From: Paragonimus skrjabini miyazakii
Taxonomy: Eukaryota > Platyhelminthes > Trematoda > Plagiorchiida > Troglotrematidae
DNA: 64,000 nt
Reading direction: 5' to 3'
Assembly: GCA_014338405.1 (NCBI GenBank)
Contig: JTDE01000022.1
Span: 312,362-376,361 of the forward strand
Both the position numbers and the translations under genes were made by a program. Positions 48,690 through 60,719 of the stretch are shown here, piece by piece. Position 1 is the stretch's first letter. Every line of letters begins with the position of its first letter. Below the pieces are notes generated by a model. The model saw only the letters and a list, made by a program, of their open reading frames with translations, did no database searches and had not been told where the DNA came from.

Positions 48690-49015
48690 TGCCCAAGTGG
48701 AAAACGTGAATACCATCAACAGAGAAGCCAGAAGCAGTTCTTGCACAATTTGCATCTCCTCAGGTACATACTGCAGACTGCGGGTTTGTATAATGGCCTT
48801 CAGTGAGCATTGCGAATCCAAACAACAAAATCAATAACCACACATACACGCACCAATGCACATTAGTTACCAGGTCAATCAATTTCTGATAAACAAGTAT
48901 TTCTGCACGCAGAGTGGTGGATTCCACTTGTTGAGTGCTACCGCCTCTACAAACCGGAGAGGCCTTTGCATTTTTGTTGCATAACCTATCAGAAAGTCTT
49001 CCTGAATTTTCAGTT
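48690..49015 (+). repeat. Dispersed repeat family R2, copy 2 (possible old ORF)
   Basis: Collinear with 30005-30340, including TTTGCATCTCCTCAGGT and CAAACAACAAAATCAATAA. The frame ends HCESKQQNQ here and YCEAIQQDQ in copy 1. A later shared peptide block is NLSESL. Confidence 0.6.
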
Positions 49016-49019
49016 ATAA

Positions 49020-51780
49020 TATGCTGATAGAAAGATTCACGGAAAAGGAGGCGTTATTATCGACTTCATGACATTGTGTTCATACAATTACTGAACGTAT
49101 AACCGAAATGCTATATATGTTTGTTTGTAGCTTTCGCATTCCCATACATTCTCCCCCGGCTCCGTATCACACCAGACATTTGACCCTAGTTTTGGCTCTT
49201 CAGGTTGTGGTGAGCAGTGTATATGCTGCTCACGGCTAGCATTTCAACATCAACTTACTTGTAAACAAGATGAACTCAACTGATCGCGTAAACTTTTAAA
49301 AACTGTGAATGATTGATGAACCTAGATGCATTGGTCATAAACCAGATATATCAGCCACTCGTCCGTCACACCGAGTAGATATTTCGGATGCCAGGATTGA
49401 GGGGTTAATGACCAGTAGCTTAACCAGTGTAATTCAAGCTAGTCTCCGGGATAAATTTGTCCCCAAACCACAGAGTCGAGTACTAGAGACCGCAAACGAG
49501 ATGACTTCTAATCGGACTCATTGATGATAACGGTTAGCGGAATACTTGCACGCAATGATGATGGTCTACGCACATCCAAGATTACAAGCATCAAAGCACT
49601 GACGCTTATAACTAACTAACAAATGTGAATCCATCGAGTGAAGGTCTCTAAACGGTGCACAAATAGGAGTAACACATGACGTTGACTACGAGCCGGCCAA
49701 TAGAAAACAACACAGGTTAAAGTGGGTGGATGAGGACAAGCCGGCAGGTTTTCGCACAGTTGTATCTTGAACTTCTAGATCAATGTGCAATTCAAGGTTT
49801 ACACCGCGAGTAGTCAAAAGTTTACCGAAGTATACGCAATAACTATTTCTGGATTTGAAAAGTTATCAAGGGTGTTGTGATAACCCAGGAAAGACGCTCT
49901 GAAAGGTTAGTGTGGACGGGGCTCAAGAGACTGGTAAAAATGAGGTGCGTCATCAGCAGATAAATTTATCCAGTCACCAAAATCCGTGAAAGCACCACTC
50001 TTGTAGAGAAACAACCAAATTTACAGTAGCGCTTACAAATGTTGCGTTGTAAGCAGTCACATATTTAATTATTTACACGATCTTGCTTGAGTCACTGCAA
50101 CTGCCCAAATACGTTTGAACAAGTTTCTTCAATTGTCAGTTTCCTACAACCAACTTTGGCACCGTCCCTGACCGCTGCTTTGATTGTCCGGCTTTGATGG
50201 AATTCACATGCACTTCCAGCTGCTTGAGTGTGAGCTATGCATGACAGTGCGCTCTGCAATACGAGCACTGTCTATCTTATTACAAATGGACCTTGAAAAA
50301 CATTTTTAGATTTCTGTGTGTAAAGTTTTAAAACTCGAATGTTTAACGTAAGCCAATTTCAGTTTAGCAAATCCGTATGTCTGATCTGCTTCAGAGCACA
50401 TTCTCTGTTGTTTCTTTATTTCATGCGAAATCTGAAAACATCTCCGAAAACATCTACATTCATAAATAAGTCAATACCGTAATATATATGACGTGGCTTT
50501 CTGTGTGTTAGTTGTCAGTCTTACTGGACTCAGCTGAAAACACGGTCGCATTGCCATGACTTTTCACTTGTTGTACCAATATATATGTCGATATGTTCTG
50601 TTCATGTATGAACAAAAACTAGAATGAGAAACCGTTCAGCCACTAGTCATACATTCATTCACGTGATGCACGTGTGCCATACAACTTTGTTATTAAATAA
50701 TTGCAGATTTTCTTGATTTGGAATGTGACTGCATACAACTCACAAGTTTAGACATCCACATCCGGCGCTTTAAGTATCCATTAACCCAGCGACATGTAAC
50801 CAATAGACTGTTTAACACGCTTCTATTATCACTCTGGAAAGTGCCGTCTGCTTGTTTTTTCAGATCAGTTTCTGGGGGACTTCATACGTTCTGCAGGTTC
50901 GTTTAGACATCTCTCACATTGTAGGATATGTAGCTATACACAAGCCGTTGACTACATGTTTGGAGACACATCTCCAAACGAAGCAACCGAGGCAAATCAC
51001 GTCAAATCGATTGATCGATCGGGCTTCGAGTGAGCTGATACGTTTTAACTCACTCAGGTAATCAATCTCACTCAGTTAATCAGATTACAGCCACGCGATC
51101 GAACGCCTGTACATTATCTGAACTGTTTCCTCGCGTCCACTTTCTGATGCCCCTTATAACGTGATTCATTCTAATGTTTTGACTGTCAAATATGATCGCC
51201 TCGATTGCTTCGCTATGCATCTTGTCGGCCATGTATGGTACTCATTTCGCCTTACAAATGTAGAGCCTCTATGGCCTAATTCTGACTCGTCTCATCCTCT
51301 CAATAAACGTTGTTTCCGAACCTAATACCTTTCTCGGTTCTGTGCCAATCGATAGAGCACGTTAATTCACTACAGTAGCCCTCATCACTTCAAAATACAC
51401 GAACATTGTATAGATTACATTGTGTAATTCGAATGTTCCCCAACATATTTCTACACAGTATTCATCTTCTTAGTGCCCGCATTTAAACACAACCGCATGA
51501 GAGCTCACTCGTCTTGTGGTATCTTTTACGTGGATGGGCTTTTGCGTACGTTGAGTGATTCCGTAACTAATCAACATAGTGAATAGGAATCGGATTGGAC
51601 AAACGTATCGATTAGAAGTCAACCAGTAATTCGCAGAAGACCACGGCCGATCAGTGTTGACAACGCGAGCAGACTGGTATGTCAGCGCGGGGACCAATCC
51701 AAATGGCACGTTGCTCCAGCATCGGATTTTGTTATAACGAGCACCGAAGTAAAACAAGCTTAGGTTCGTCACGCGTTAAA
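49020..51780. other. No recognisable gene; one 8-bp hairpin
   Basis: GTGAGCAG (49210-49217) pairs with CTGCTCAC (49226-49233). The frame at 49309-49524 (+, 71 codons) has coding-like composition but no motif. A 100-codon minus frame at 51470-51772 follows the tRNA-like segment and is also unrecognised. Confidence 0.45.
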
Positions 51781-51785
51781 ACAAA

Positions 51786-51848
51786 CGAGCTACAGGCGGA
51801 GTCGAGCCGACAAATAGGAAAGCCAAAGCGTCAGCACCAACTGTAATT
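51786..51848 (-). repeat. tRNA-like segment, possible third SINE head
   Basis: The minus strand has box B GGCTCGACTCC (complement of 51798-51808, 10 of 11 to consensus) inside a T-arm-like hairpin (4 of 5 pairs) and acceptor-like strands TTACAG and CTGTAGCTC. The distance from a box-A-like TGGTGCTGACGC to box B is too short for a working tRNA. No second copy is visible in the window. Confidence 0.35.
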
Positions 51849-51849
51849 C

Positions 51850-52465
51850 ATCATTTTACTGATATGTTTTGTCTATAAAATAACCAATAAAAACTCAAAA
51901 TACTGAGATTTGCTTTGTGCCAGGAAGACTGACTTTTGCTTTCGTTCCGGAAAGTAGCGATGTTTAACACATATTAGATAACAAGAACTGATCGTCAGAG
52001 TAATGACCAAGTCATACATATGCAAAATGTTGAGTAGTGGGGATTTCTGTGTATACAAATTCAGTAGCCCTCGTGAATGATTGCAGGTGTTTCCAATGAA
52101 CGATAGTGACAAAACAATTTTGCTAAATGTTTGCATACAACAGCTCTATCGTGTTTAATGTTTACTCACTGGTGCAGTGATGTAAACGAATATATACTGA
52201 AATCGGGGCCATGGCAAATATATCAACCGTTGACGAGTTCTACTGTAGGTGACACTCGGATGTGATAAATCTTTCTGGAAGTGGCTGACTGAATTGATTA
52301 ACAAAAGGTTATAACAATTATCAACCATTGTCTCAGCATGGAGACCCTGAATAGGGTAACTACGCGAATGGATCAATGAAAAGCCTGTACTACGTGTCTG
52401 AGCGCGGTTGCTTAATCTTTGTTTCAAACTGTCAGTTTGATTTTGACCAAGGGGAAGTTAATTGC
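51850..52465. other. No recognisable gene
   Basis: Lies 3' of the next PLE on the minus strand. TTTACATCACTG and GAGTAAAC near 52160-52190 recall its expected ribozyme but carry an insertion and lack stems. Confidence 0.4.
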
Positions 52466-52469
52466 GTGC

Positions 52470-52830
52470 ACGAAATTCCCTCAATCTTAGCGGTCAAGGT
52501 TGCAGAGACGGATATTATTGTTAACGGTCAACATTTGAAATCTCACTGGTTTGACGGATTACTCCGTACTCAATTGAAGAACTTAAATATATCCATCCTA
52601 CTGATAAGAGTGATCACAGTCGATTAAATGAGTAACAGTCGTACCTGAAAAACTTTTAGTAAAACCACTTTCAAGGATGTTGTTCACACACCCTATCAAA
52701 CAATCACCAGGCATTGTGCACACGATGGTTACATGTATAGCTCGGAAGTTTGTCTTCAAATGATGACATTCTACAAGGGCATGGAGAAACACACTCAACT
52801 GAGCTGTAAAATAAGTTGTTTGGAGCAACT
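52470..52830 (-). mobile_element. Penelope-like element GIY-YIG fragment
   Basis: Minus-strand pieces in shifting frames: a GIY-YIG helix remnant LFDRVCEQHP, stop, KWF near 52700; then TTVTHLIDCDHSYQ (HLI..H block) near 52640-52610; then weaker KPVRFQML. The segment aligns at DNA level with 3620-3700 of the 3 kb PLE (CTATCAAAC context), which supports common origin. No ribozyme repeat is clear. Confidence 0.58.
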
Positions 52831-52839
52831 GTTGAGTTT

Positions 52840-55800
52840 TTCTTTCATAAATTTGTTAAAAGGGTGTTTTTTAAAAGGTGAACAAGTGCACGCTGTTTAT
52901 TCTTCAATCAATTCGATGTTGTCCTGATTAGTTTAATACAGAACACTTTTCAAACACAAATTGAAAAGACATTAAACTTCATATCAATTTGGGTTATTGC
53001 ACATAACAATCAACTATTTATTTATAATAGTAAGCAGAAATTAGTTTGGTTTCCACCGAAAGTACTTATCATAAGCAAGTAACTGCCGGGCTTTGATGGT
53101 TGAAAGAGAACATAATGGGACATTTTTGTTTTCAGTTTGTTCCAACGCAGCCCAATATATGTTTACTATAATAGCATAGTCGTCATCCTTCATAGTCAAC
53201 TATTCTATATTGATTTAAACTTTATCTCGAAAGCAAAAAATGTAAGGTATAAACCACTTGCTGCCCCTTAGGATATCATTTCATCTATTCCGTTTAACTA
53301 TCAACATGTAACTAGGCTGATTTAGCAGAACAACAGTTTACACAACAGCGATTTTGAAAATGTGCGATCGAAACAATCGAGACACAAATATGACACTCAA
53401 CAAAACAGTCTTGTTGACAGAAGTTGCAGCTTGCTGGTATAAGTGGAGAATATGACAGCATAAATACCAAAGTTTCGTCGAGGTGTAGAATGTGCTTCCG
53501 GTTGTTTAAAAATACTGAAGATACACCATTAATTTTTACTTTGTGTGTAGGTTTGCTTAAAACCTCAGATTCTTCTCTCAACTTCATCACCAGCATTTGG
53601 TTTATTTCTTCGCTTTTGTCTCCCGGTGTGACCGTTTCTGTAGTACAGGTTCGAAATATGAGAGAGTTTTGTGACGAATTTTATAAGTAATGTAACATTC
53701 CTCTATGCAAACCTTGGACAATCAAAGGTGAATTTGTAAGGATAAATTCTATGCGACTAATTTGCTTGCTTCTTATCAGATGTTTGAATGCAAATTTCGT
53801 CCGCATTAACACATGAGTTTTCACTCATACTACTTGTTTGTCAGTGCCGAGTACGAATTCGTAAGGACCAAATAAAGAGCAATACAGATTAACACTACAT
53901 GTTAATTTATTTTATTTCCATTTTAATTTAAATAGAAAATACTTCACAGTCGTGAAATTTTCACGAAAAACAATGTATCGAAATTTGAGAACAAATGGGA
54001 AAAGTTAAAACCAACTTGGAAACCTCTTTTGTTTCAAAGAGACTAATGACAAAAGGTTTGAGAATGTGCTACTTTCTGGAAATGAGAACGGGAGTAACAG
54101 TGAACAATCAGTTGCGAGCCAAGAAGTCATTTCCTAGTTCAAAAGGATTGAAAATACAGGGTGGACTAAATACATTTCCATTCATTTGTTTGATGAATGT
54201 GCTGTCAAGTTTGAAATTGGATAAAAATTAAAACAGTGAAAAACAGTTGGATTTAGTATGTATTATCCTGACACTGAGATCCCCAAAACCCTCCGGGAAT
54301 ATTCCACTATAGTGGTCTATTGAAGATCTAGTTTGTATCCATACTGTATATGTAACGTTTGGCGGAAACTAGCAAGAGCGCTTGGTTTGAATTTGAATTG
54401 TGTGACATGGCGTGCAGCTGTGTTTTCGGCACCGTTTTAGTTTTCGTTTGTGTAAGTCGTATGTGTGGCTTACTGGGCCTTTGGCTGATGCTGGTTTCTT
54501 GTTGTTTCCTTTCACAGGATTGTTGTTGAAACCCCTACTTCGAAAGAGAGCTCTCCCTTGGTGTCTCTACGTTGCCCTAAGTTTGGCCCACAGGTGTGAA
54601 CGACAACCAGACTAGGAACGGTCGGCTCGCATGTTACATATAAAGTTAGCACTTTAAACTGCAGATCGAACTGTTATTTCATAAGCTCTTGATAAAAAAC
54701 GCTTTTGAGACTGATTAGAGCGAAGACTCTACTCAACACAGAGACCTGCGCTAAAAGTTGGCGCGTACTATCTTAGTCTCGCATCACTTGGAGTGACTCA
54801 TATCTTTTGAACTATAAACAAAACAAGACAGTCTCCGTCCTTAAAAATGTTCGCTCTTGTTGGATATGTGTGCCAAACGAACAGTTCTGATCAGCCTATC
54901 AGTAGCACCAATTTAAATGCTGCTATATGTCAAATGAAAATGTTGGGAAGTTTATAAATTTCAACTCTAACCAGTCGTGAGATAATTTTCGAGAGTCGTA
55001 GGAGAGCAGTCATGCTAACTAACCCTATTTCTGGTGAAAAGTGATGACGTTTATTCACAAACAGTCAGACGTAAATTAATATACACACACGTCCACGTTG
55101 TATTCTGGGGTGAAGAAGATTGGCTGTTTTCCAGTGTACAAAACAATGGCTATCGCTATTTCTCACAAGGAATCTGGATATATGTGAGATATGCTGTATA
55201 TGGAAATATACGCGAAGCAGAATATGGGCCGCAAATCTGGAAGTATCTCACGAAATGAGCGTATTTCAAGCGGTTATTAAAGTCTAATGTGCATATGTAC
55301 ATGAAAGACCGTAACCGACAGCCTTAGTTGGTTCACGCTCAACCGGATCTTGAATGGTTTTAAAATGAGTGTTCAAGGGAAATAAGAAAATTGTACGAAC
55401 AGCCTCTCAATACTAGTTCAAATTACACAGTGAGTTTCCCGGTAACCTGAAACCATAGGTTTACAAATGTAAAGTTGAAACGAACCAATTTACATTTTTT
55501 GACTCTTTCAACTTTTTTTCGTTGACAAGTTCTTTCAGTATTATCATAAAACGGTTAGATCGCTGGTGAAGATGGTAGAACCAATCAAATCACAGTTGAC
55601 TTCATTTTAGTTTGAACAGTTTTCCTGACTTTTTAGCCACATTGAATGCGGTGAGCATCAGGAACCACGACAGTGTTGCCTTCAAAATGACCCCGTTTTT
55701 TCATGAATACACATGCAGAAAATAGTATCGTCTATATACGTATGTCAACAAATCAGTTGCTTCCTTCATTGTTCAAACCGAACATTCACCTTAATCTTCC

Positions 55801-58800
55801 TGAATGGCTGTATGGACAAAATGTAGGTACGGTCAGGGGTTTTCCCATAAGCTATCCGTTTAAAGATAACTTCAAGGTCAGTGACTACACTATATAGGGG
55901 CGTTGACGGGTAACAGTTTCTGATTTTAATCAGTGATGCTACCCACATATCTGCAATTCAACTGACTTGCGTACGTTCAAATATTAGGTTCACCAGCAAA
56001 ATAGACAGCGTTTTCCATTTGAGTGAATGGGTCTATTCAAATACATATACTGAGGTTGTACACATTCCTACAGCTTTAGTTTGCTGACCAACGCTAAAAA
56101 TTGTTTGTAATAATCATGATGCACACTGCGTGAAACGTACTGCTTGACTTTATGCAGCTGAACGAACAGTAAGCCGATATATTTAACATCAGTTAGTCAA
56201 TTGGGAGCTGAAGTGTAAATAATGAAGCCCTCCACTAAAACTCCCCGTGCTTTGCACGTTTGCTGGCTGAATGTCTACAAACCCGGAAAAATGAATTGAT
56301 CTGCAGTTGATAGCACTATCTACTTCAATGTATTGATCGTTCAAGCTGATTTGATTGAATAATTCCCATTCAGCTAGCCACCATTTCATTCAGCACAGTG
56401 CAAGTCAACTACATATGTGCACAGTGGAATACTAAATTCTGTTTATCAGGAGACATGTGAAAGAGAAAATGACGTCATTTATTCACCGCAGGATATCGTA
56501 CAAAACGATGCGAATATTGGGGCTTATTAGTGGTAGAGTCAAGGACAGTATTCATATCCACACCATGGTGGATTGTGGTTATCAGTTTCATGCACAGGCC
56601 AGTATTCCGTTATTTGTAATTGTGAGAGTTTATTTGAATGAAACTTATGATGAGTTGAACAACATTATATCTGCAGAATGTTCAGTTAGAACAATGCAAT
56701 AGTTCTCGTTTCTATTGGTAAAGCCCTCTGACAACGTCGCCTTCCAGATAAATCTATTCTATCTACAATAAATGGAAATAGATTGCGCTGTGCGCTTTTT
56801 AACAGACTGGACACGATGCTGGGTGTAAGTTAAACAGGCAAACGGTTTTCTGATAGATACGGTGGATTATTTTGCAGTCCGATTAATTTAAACATAAACG
56901 ATCTACGTCGGAGGTGACCCGGACAAGCAAGGTTCAGTAATTAGTACGAATATAAAAATACGTCAAATCAAAAGTTACTCTCGTGTTCCATCCCCAAGCC
57001 GTGTCGACTACGTTCTTCTAACTGATTCTGACCTTACGTTATCTGCGTGAATGAGCACGTCTGATTTAAGCAGGCACCTGTAAGTCACACTTTCCACTTT
57101 TGCTGACGAACGTTTATTATTGTCTTTAAAGGTTTAGTGGCAGAGCCAGATTAATTAATCCATTACAGACAGCCTTTGTATATCACGGTTATCCATTGAG
57201 CAGCGCTCATTCGATGATTTCGCTTTTACACCTCAGGTTACCGACTAATTCGGGATGTATAAAGTGGATATAAACGCAAACGTGTATATGTTACAATCAA
57301 ACCAATTGAATTGCATCGATAATCAAGTTTTATTCACAGTAATAACTAAAACAACAGCATTCAACGGTATCTACACATAATGTGTGGTCATTTTTAGCAG
57401 ATTCAGTTTGCTGTACATATAGACGAACAGTCTTGAACTATTCTACTTTCAGGTTGCAATAACGATCTAAGATGAAAATATCTCGGTTTGGCGTGAAATA
57501 CGTATACTAGTTGCAGAGAAGCGGCGTTTATGAATAATATTTCACAGCTAACACATGACTATCTTCTTCTTGTGGTAATTCCTGATAGGTAGTAGAGATT
57601 TTGTTGATACCTCTTGAAAATCAGCCACAACTGAACAAAGATTTGCAGTTTTACAAACTTTTCACTTGGCCCTTCTATGTGTTTATTTATATCAATCTTA
57701 CGAGGACGTCGAATATCACGGCATCTCACACATTACTGAGTAGTAGTAAACGCCAGTGAGCTGTTTTTTGCTCAAAACTGCACGTTTCATTCACCTTGAC
57801 TGTATTGTCAACTCCCCCGGTATTCTTGTCGTTTTCGAAAACACCGGTTGGCTTCTTGTCTACACTTCAACTACTAACCACATATGTATGTTCAGTGTCT
57901 AGGGATTTGTTTGTTTCTGAATGAAAGGAAGCTCTTTAATTTCACCTGTGAGACTACAAAAGGGTGAAGCCTATGTGGCAAGGTTGCTGAAATAGGACGC
58001 TGAAATCCCCTGAACAGTATGCACACGCAACTTTTTTTCAAAGTTGAATTGTCAACAACGATACTTTATACTAACTGTGAAAGTCATGTTTCACTGGTAG
58101 CTCTGATATCTTAAATGACTTGTGTTGGCATGTACTCAAGTCTTACTTAACAAACTAGAAGGTGTGCATTAGGTGGTTGCACAGAAAGGCACAACCAACC
58201 CTCTTTAATCAACACAAAACTGGAAAAGACTGAGGGAAAACTGGTCGACAATATGCACTCGTTCACAATCCACATTCTAGCTGTATGTATACGTAAAATG
58301 TGTTTAACAAAGTAGAAATACAAACTTCTCTGCCAGCATTCTGTACATTCCGGACTTATAAATGTTGAGCAGATTTTCTATTGATAAATGGAATAAACAT
58401 TTGGAGGGTTTTCTACCGGTTTTACATCGATGTAATCTTGAGTTTCTCAGAACTAGACTAGAGAATATTGGGTGCGCTACTCGTTTGTCATGAAACTGGT
58501 TGTAGGAAGCGTGTTTCCTCATCACGCTAAATATAACGCATGTGTATGGGTTCAATGGGAGTAGTAGATACCATATCAATGGAGAGAGAGATGTCAATCA
58601 TTAGCGTCTGTCTGGTCTGCCTCATGAGACCTAATTACGTGAGACTGATCACGTGAGTTCTGCGGAGTCATGTGATCCATGTCACACAGCCAAGTCTCAG
58701 GAAGCAAGCTAAGCAGACACCACAGGTTGATATCTGTGTCGCTTTTATTATATGTTTTCTGCCACTCATATCCAGTTCACAAAATAAACCAAACACATCG

Positions 58801-59635
58801 AATGAATATATCGAAAACGAGCTCGTTGTTTACAAGCTTTTTTGTCTGTTTAAGATACTGAAACCGGTTGTTGCTCGACAAGACTGTTGTCTATATAAGG
58901 AGTGTCAGTAATGCGAGATAATCACTGTTAATGTAACCAAATAAAATAAAACAATCAACTAGTATGCAACGTGAATACACATTTTAAAAGCATACATACA
59001 AACAAAATGGTAACAGGTTTGCTATTTTGTGCCCTGCATATTTTGCGCAGTGGCAGAAATATATTTCGAACTGCTTTATATACAAATTGATGGTATGAAT
59101 TGTTTGCCACCTGTGACTCGAGAAATAAATTTCTTTATGAGCGAGACAGCGTTAGTAACTAATAATCGCTAGTCGTGACAAGTGCACTCAAAGTGTTTTT
59201 TTTTTCGTCTGAAATAAGATTTGGTAACTAAATCACTGCTCAAATAAAAACGGTTTTCAGAAGCTGACAATTATTTCCTCAGTAAATATGTTTTTTTGAA
59301 AGATAGAGAAGATTTCAAAGTTATGCTACCAAATGGAAATCAAGCCGCTATGGTAAGTTAACGTGTCGATTTGTAATAACTTGTGGCATAAATGTCCAGT
59401 TATGTTCACAACTTAGGTTTCATGGAATATACGTTTAGTTCAATAAGACAATAATGACCAAGGGTGGAACATTAAAACTGGTTGGCTACATCTTAAAACT
59501 TGTTTTGACGCATTTCTCGAGTCCATGATGTACAGCGTAACCGAAACAACGAATTTCTGGAAATCTTACTCATAATTTTTAAAGCAGTAACACAGAACTG
59601 CGTCAATTACAAAAATCCTTCATTATTTTGAAACA
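52840..59635. other. Long stretch without recognisable gene
   Basis: 6.8 kb of AT-rich sequence. Frames reach 97 codons (58304-58597, -) without motif. A 12-bp palindrome CCACTATAGTGG lies near 54306. No SINE or PLE copy recognised. Confidence 0.5.
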
Positions 59636-59653
59636 AATAGTTCCCTCAGAAGT

Positions 59654-59742
59654 TTGAACAAAACAGTTAGAATACGAGAACCGGTAGATGCAGGCATTTC
59701 GTATTGACTCGACAGTAATAAATTTATAATAACATGGATTGG
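59654..59742 (-). repeat. PLE terminal repeat (3' copy) with hammerhead-like motif
   Basis: Reverse complement of 60620-60710 with scattered changes. The minus strand has CTGTCGA, the 8-nt segment GTCAATAC, GAAA, stem III ATGC-CT-GCAT and then C. A6 of the hammerhead core is T, as in the other arm. Confidence 0.75.
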
Positions 59743-59789
59743 TTTATTTATAGCAAACGATTCAGCGGGCTGATAATCAATAAGCATAT

Positions 59790-60573
59790 TAGGATTGGTC
59801 ACTAAGTCTAGGGAAGGGTTCGGTTCACGAAAAACTGTTTTTAAACACAAAGCTGAATTGATTGCGATCGCTTCAATAAACTTCAAGAATATCCGCACTA
59901 AATGTAGTAAGAATGAAGTTAAACAACTTGAGCGTCGTGTTTAAAATGTCCTTGATAAATGGATTAAGAATAACAACCCGAATGACACACCTGAGTTGAT
60001 TGAAACTTAGAGTATTACAACTTGCTCGTAGCGTTGTGGTATTCTCAATCCCTTTATCAAAACCTTCAGGAATCTTGAATTGGAATGAAGTTACAGGATT
60101 CTGACTGCACAAACTGGAGCGATGGCGTGACCAGTGGTTAAAACTTGTCTAGTGACTGCTGAAACTAACTGTTCACGTGTTTCAGCAATATTGCCGTTCT
60201 CCGATGAAGCGGAATTTTGCACCCATTTGAGCAAGTGTTCCTTCACTCTTGCGATCAAGCATCTTTAGGTTCTGCCTATGTAACGTTCTCCGCAGTTTTA
60301 CGTAAATTGGTAAACGCATTGCGATGTGGAACCGATAGGCTGGTCTTCTTTGGTTGAAGGCACTGGTAGCTTCTGCGTACGAGAGAGTACATGTAGTCCA
60401 GGTGCATTATATGTTCGTTTAAGTGAATGTCTAAGTCTCTGTTTTGTTTGCCGCATGATGTGGTAACCCTTAAAGGGCAGCTCTATATAGACGCTCATTT
60501 TTCTACATTGTACACCTTTTCGGATGATGGTTTTGTCTACTGTACTTTTCTGTAAACTTTTGAGAATAACCAT
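59790..60573 (-). pseudogene. PLE RT-thumb end and GIY-YIG endonuclease (few stops)
   Basis: One frame runs from 60573: MSVYIELPFKG, RQRLRHSLKRTYNAPGLHVL, LPVPSTKEDQPI and CVYQFT, stop, then CGERYIGRT (YIG codon complements 60274-60282), stop, RVKEHLLKWVQ, VTRQVLTTGHAI. GIY-YIG Tyr, Gly, Arg and Glu-His residues all remain. Later pieces include RIFLKFIEAIAI and CLKTVF in another frame near 59890-59800. Only two stops interrupt the endonuclease core, so it is less decayed than the PLEs at 3 or 52 kb. Confidence 0.85.
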
Positions 60574-60619
60574 TTGACTGTAAGACGGAAGTTATAAAAT
60601 ATAGTTCCTCCACAAGTCC

Positions 60620-60710
60620 AACCAATCCATGTTACTGGAAATTTGGCACTGTCGAGTCAATACGAAATGCTTGCATCTATCATTTCTCGCATTCTAACCG
60701 TTTTGTTCAA
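60620..60710 (+). repeat. Inverted PLE terminal repeat with hammerhead-like motif
   Basis: Partner of 59654-59742. The core-like CTGTCGA is at 60649-60655, helix II segment GTCAATAC at 60656-60663, GAAA at 60664-60667, stem III ATGC-TT-GCAT, and C at 60677. The stem I flanks do not pair beyond one or two bases. Confidence 0.75.
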
Positions 60711-60719
60711 TCTTTCATT

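Larger units (their letters stand above)
59640..60715 (-). mobile_element. 5'-truncated PLE flanked by inverted terminal repeats
   Basis: The order on the minus strand is: an inverted repeat arm (60710-60620, copy on the plus strand), truncated PLE coding from 60573 down to about 59790, then the terminal repeat (59742-59654). The arms share about 89 bases, including CTGTCGAGTCAATACGAAAT and TTCTAAC.GTTTTGTTCAA. The layout is the same as at 26.7 kb, but the repeat sequence belongs to a different subfamily. Possible degenerate flanking duplications are ATCCTTCATTATTTTGAA on the left and ATCTTTCATTGTTTGGAA on the right. Confidence 0.8.

Noticed and set aside
57740..57775. CTGAGTAGTAGTAAACG resembling the PLE hammerhead
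   Set aside because: Needs an insertion in the core, and no stem I or stem III can be formed.
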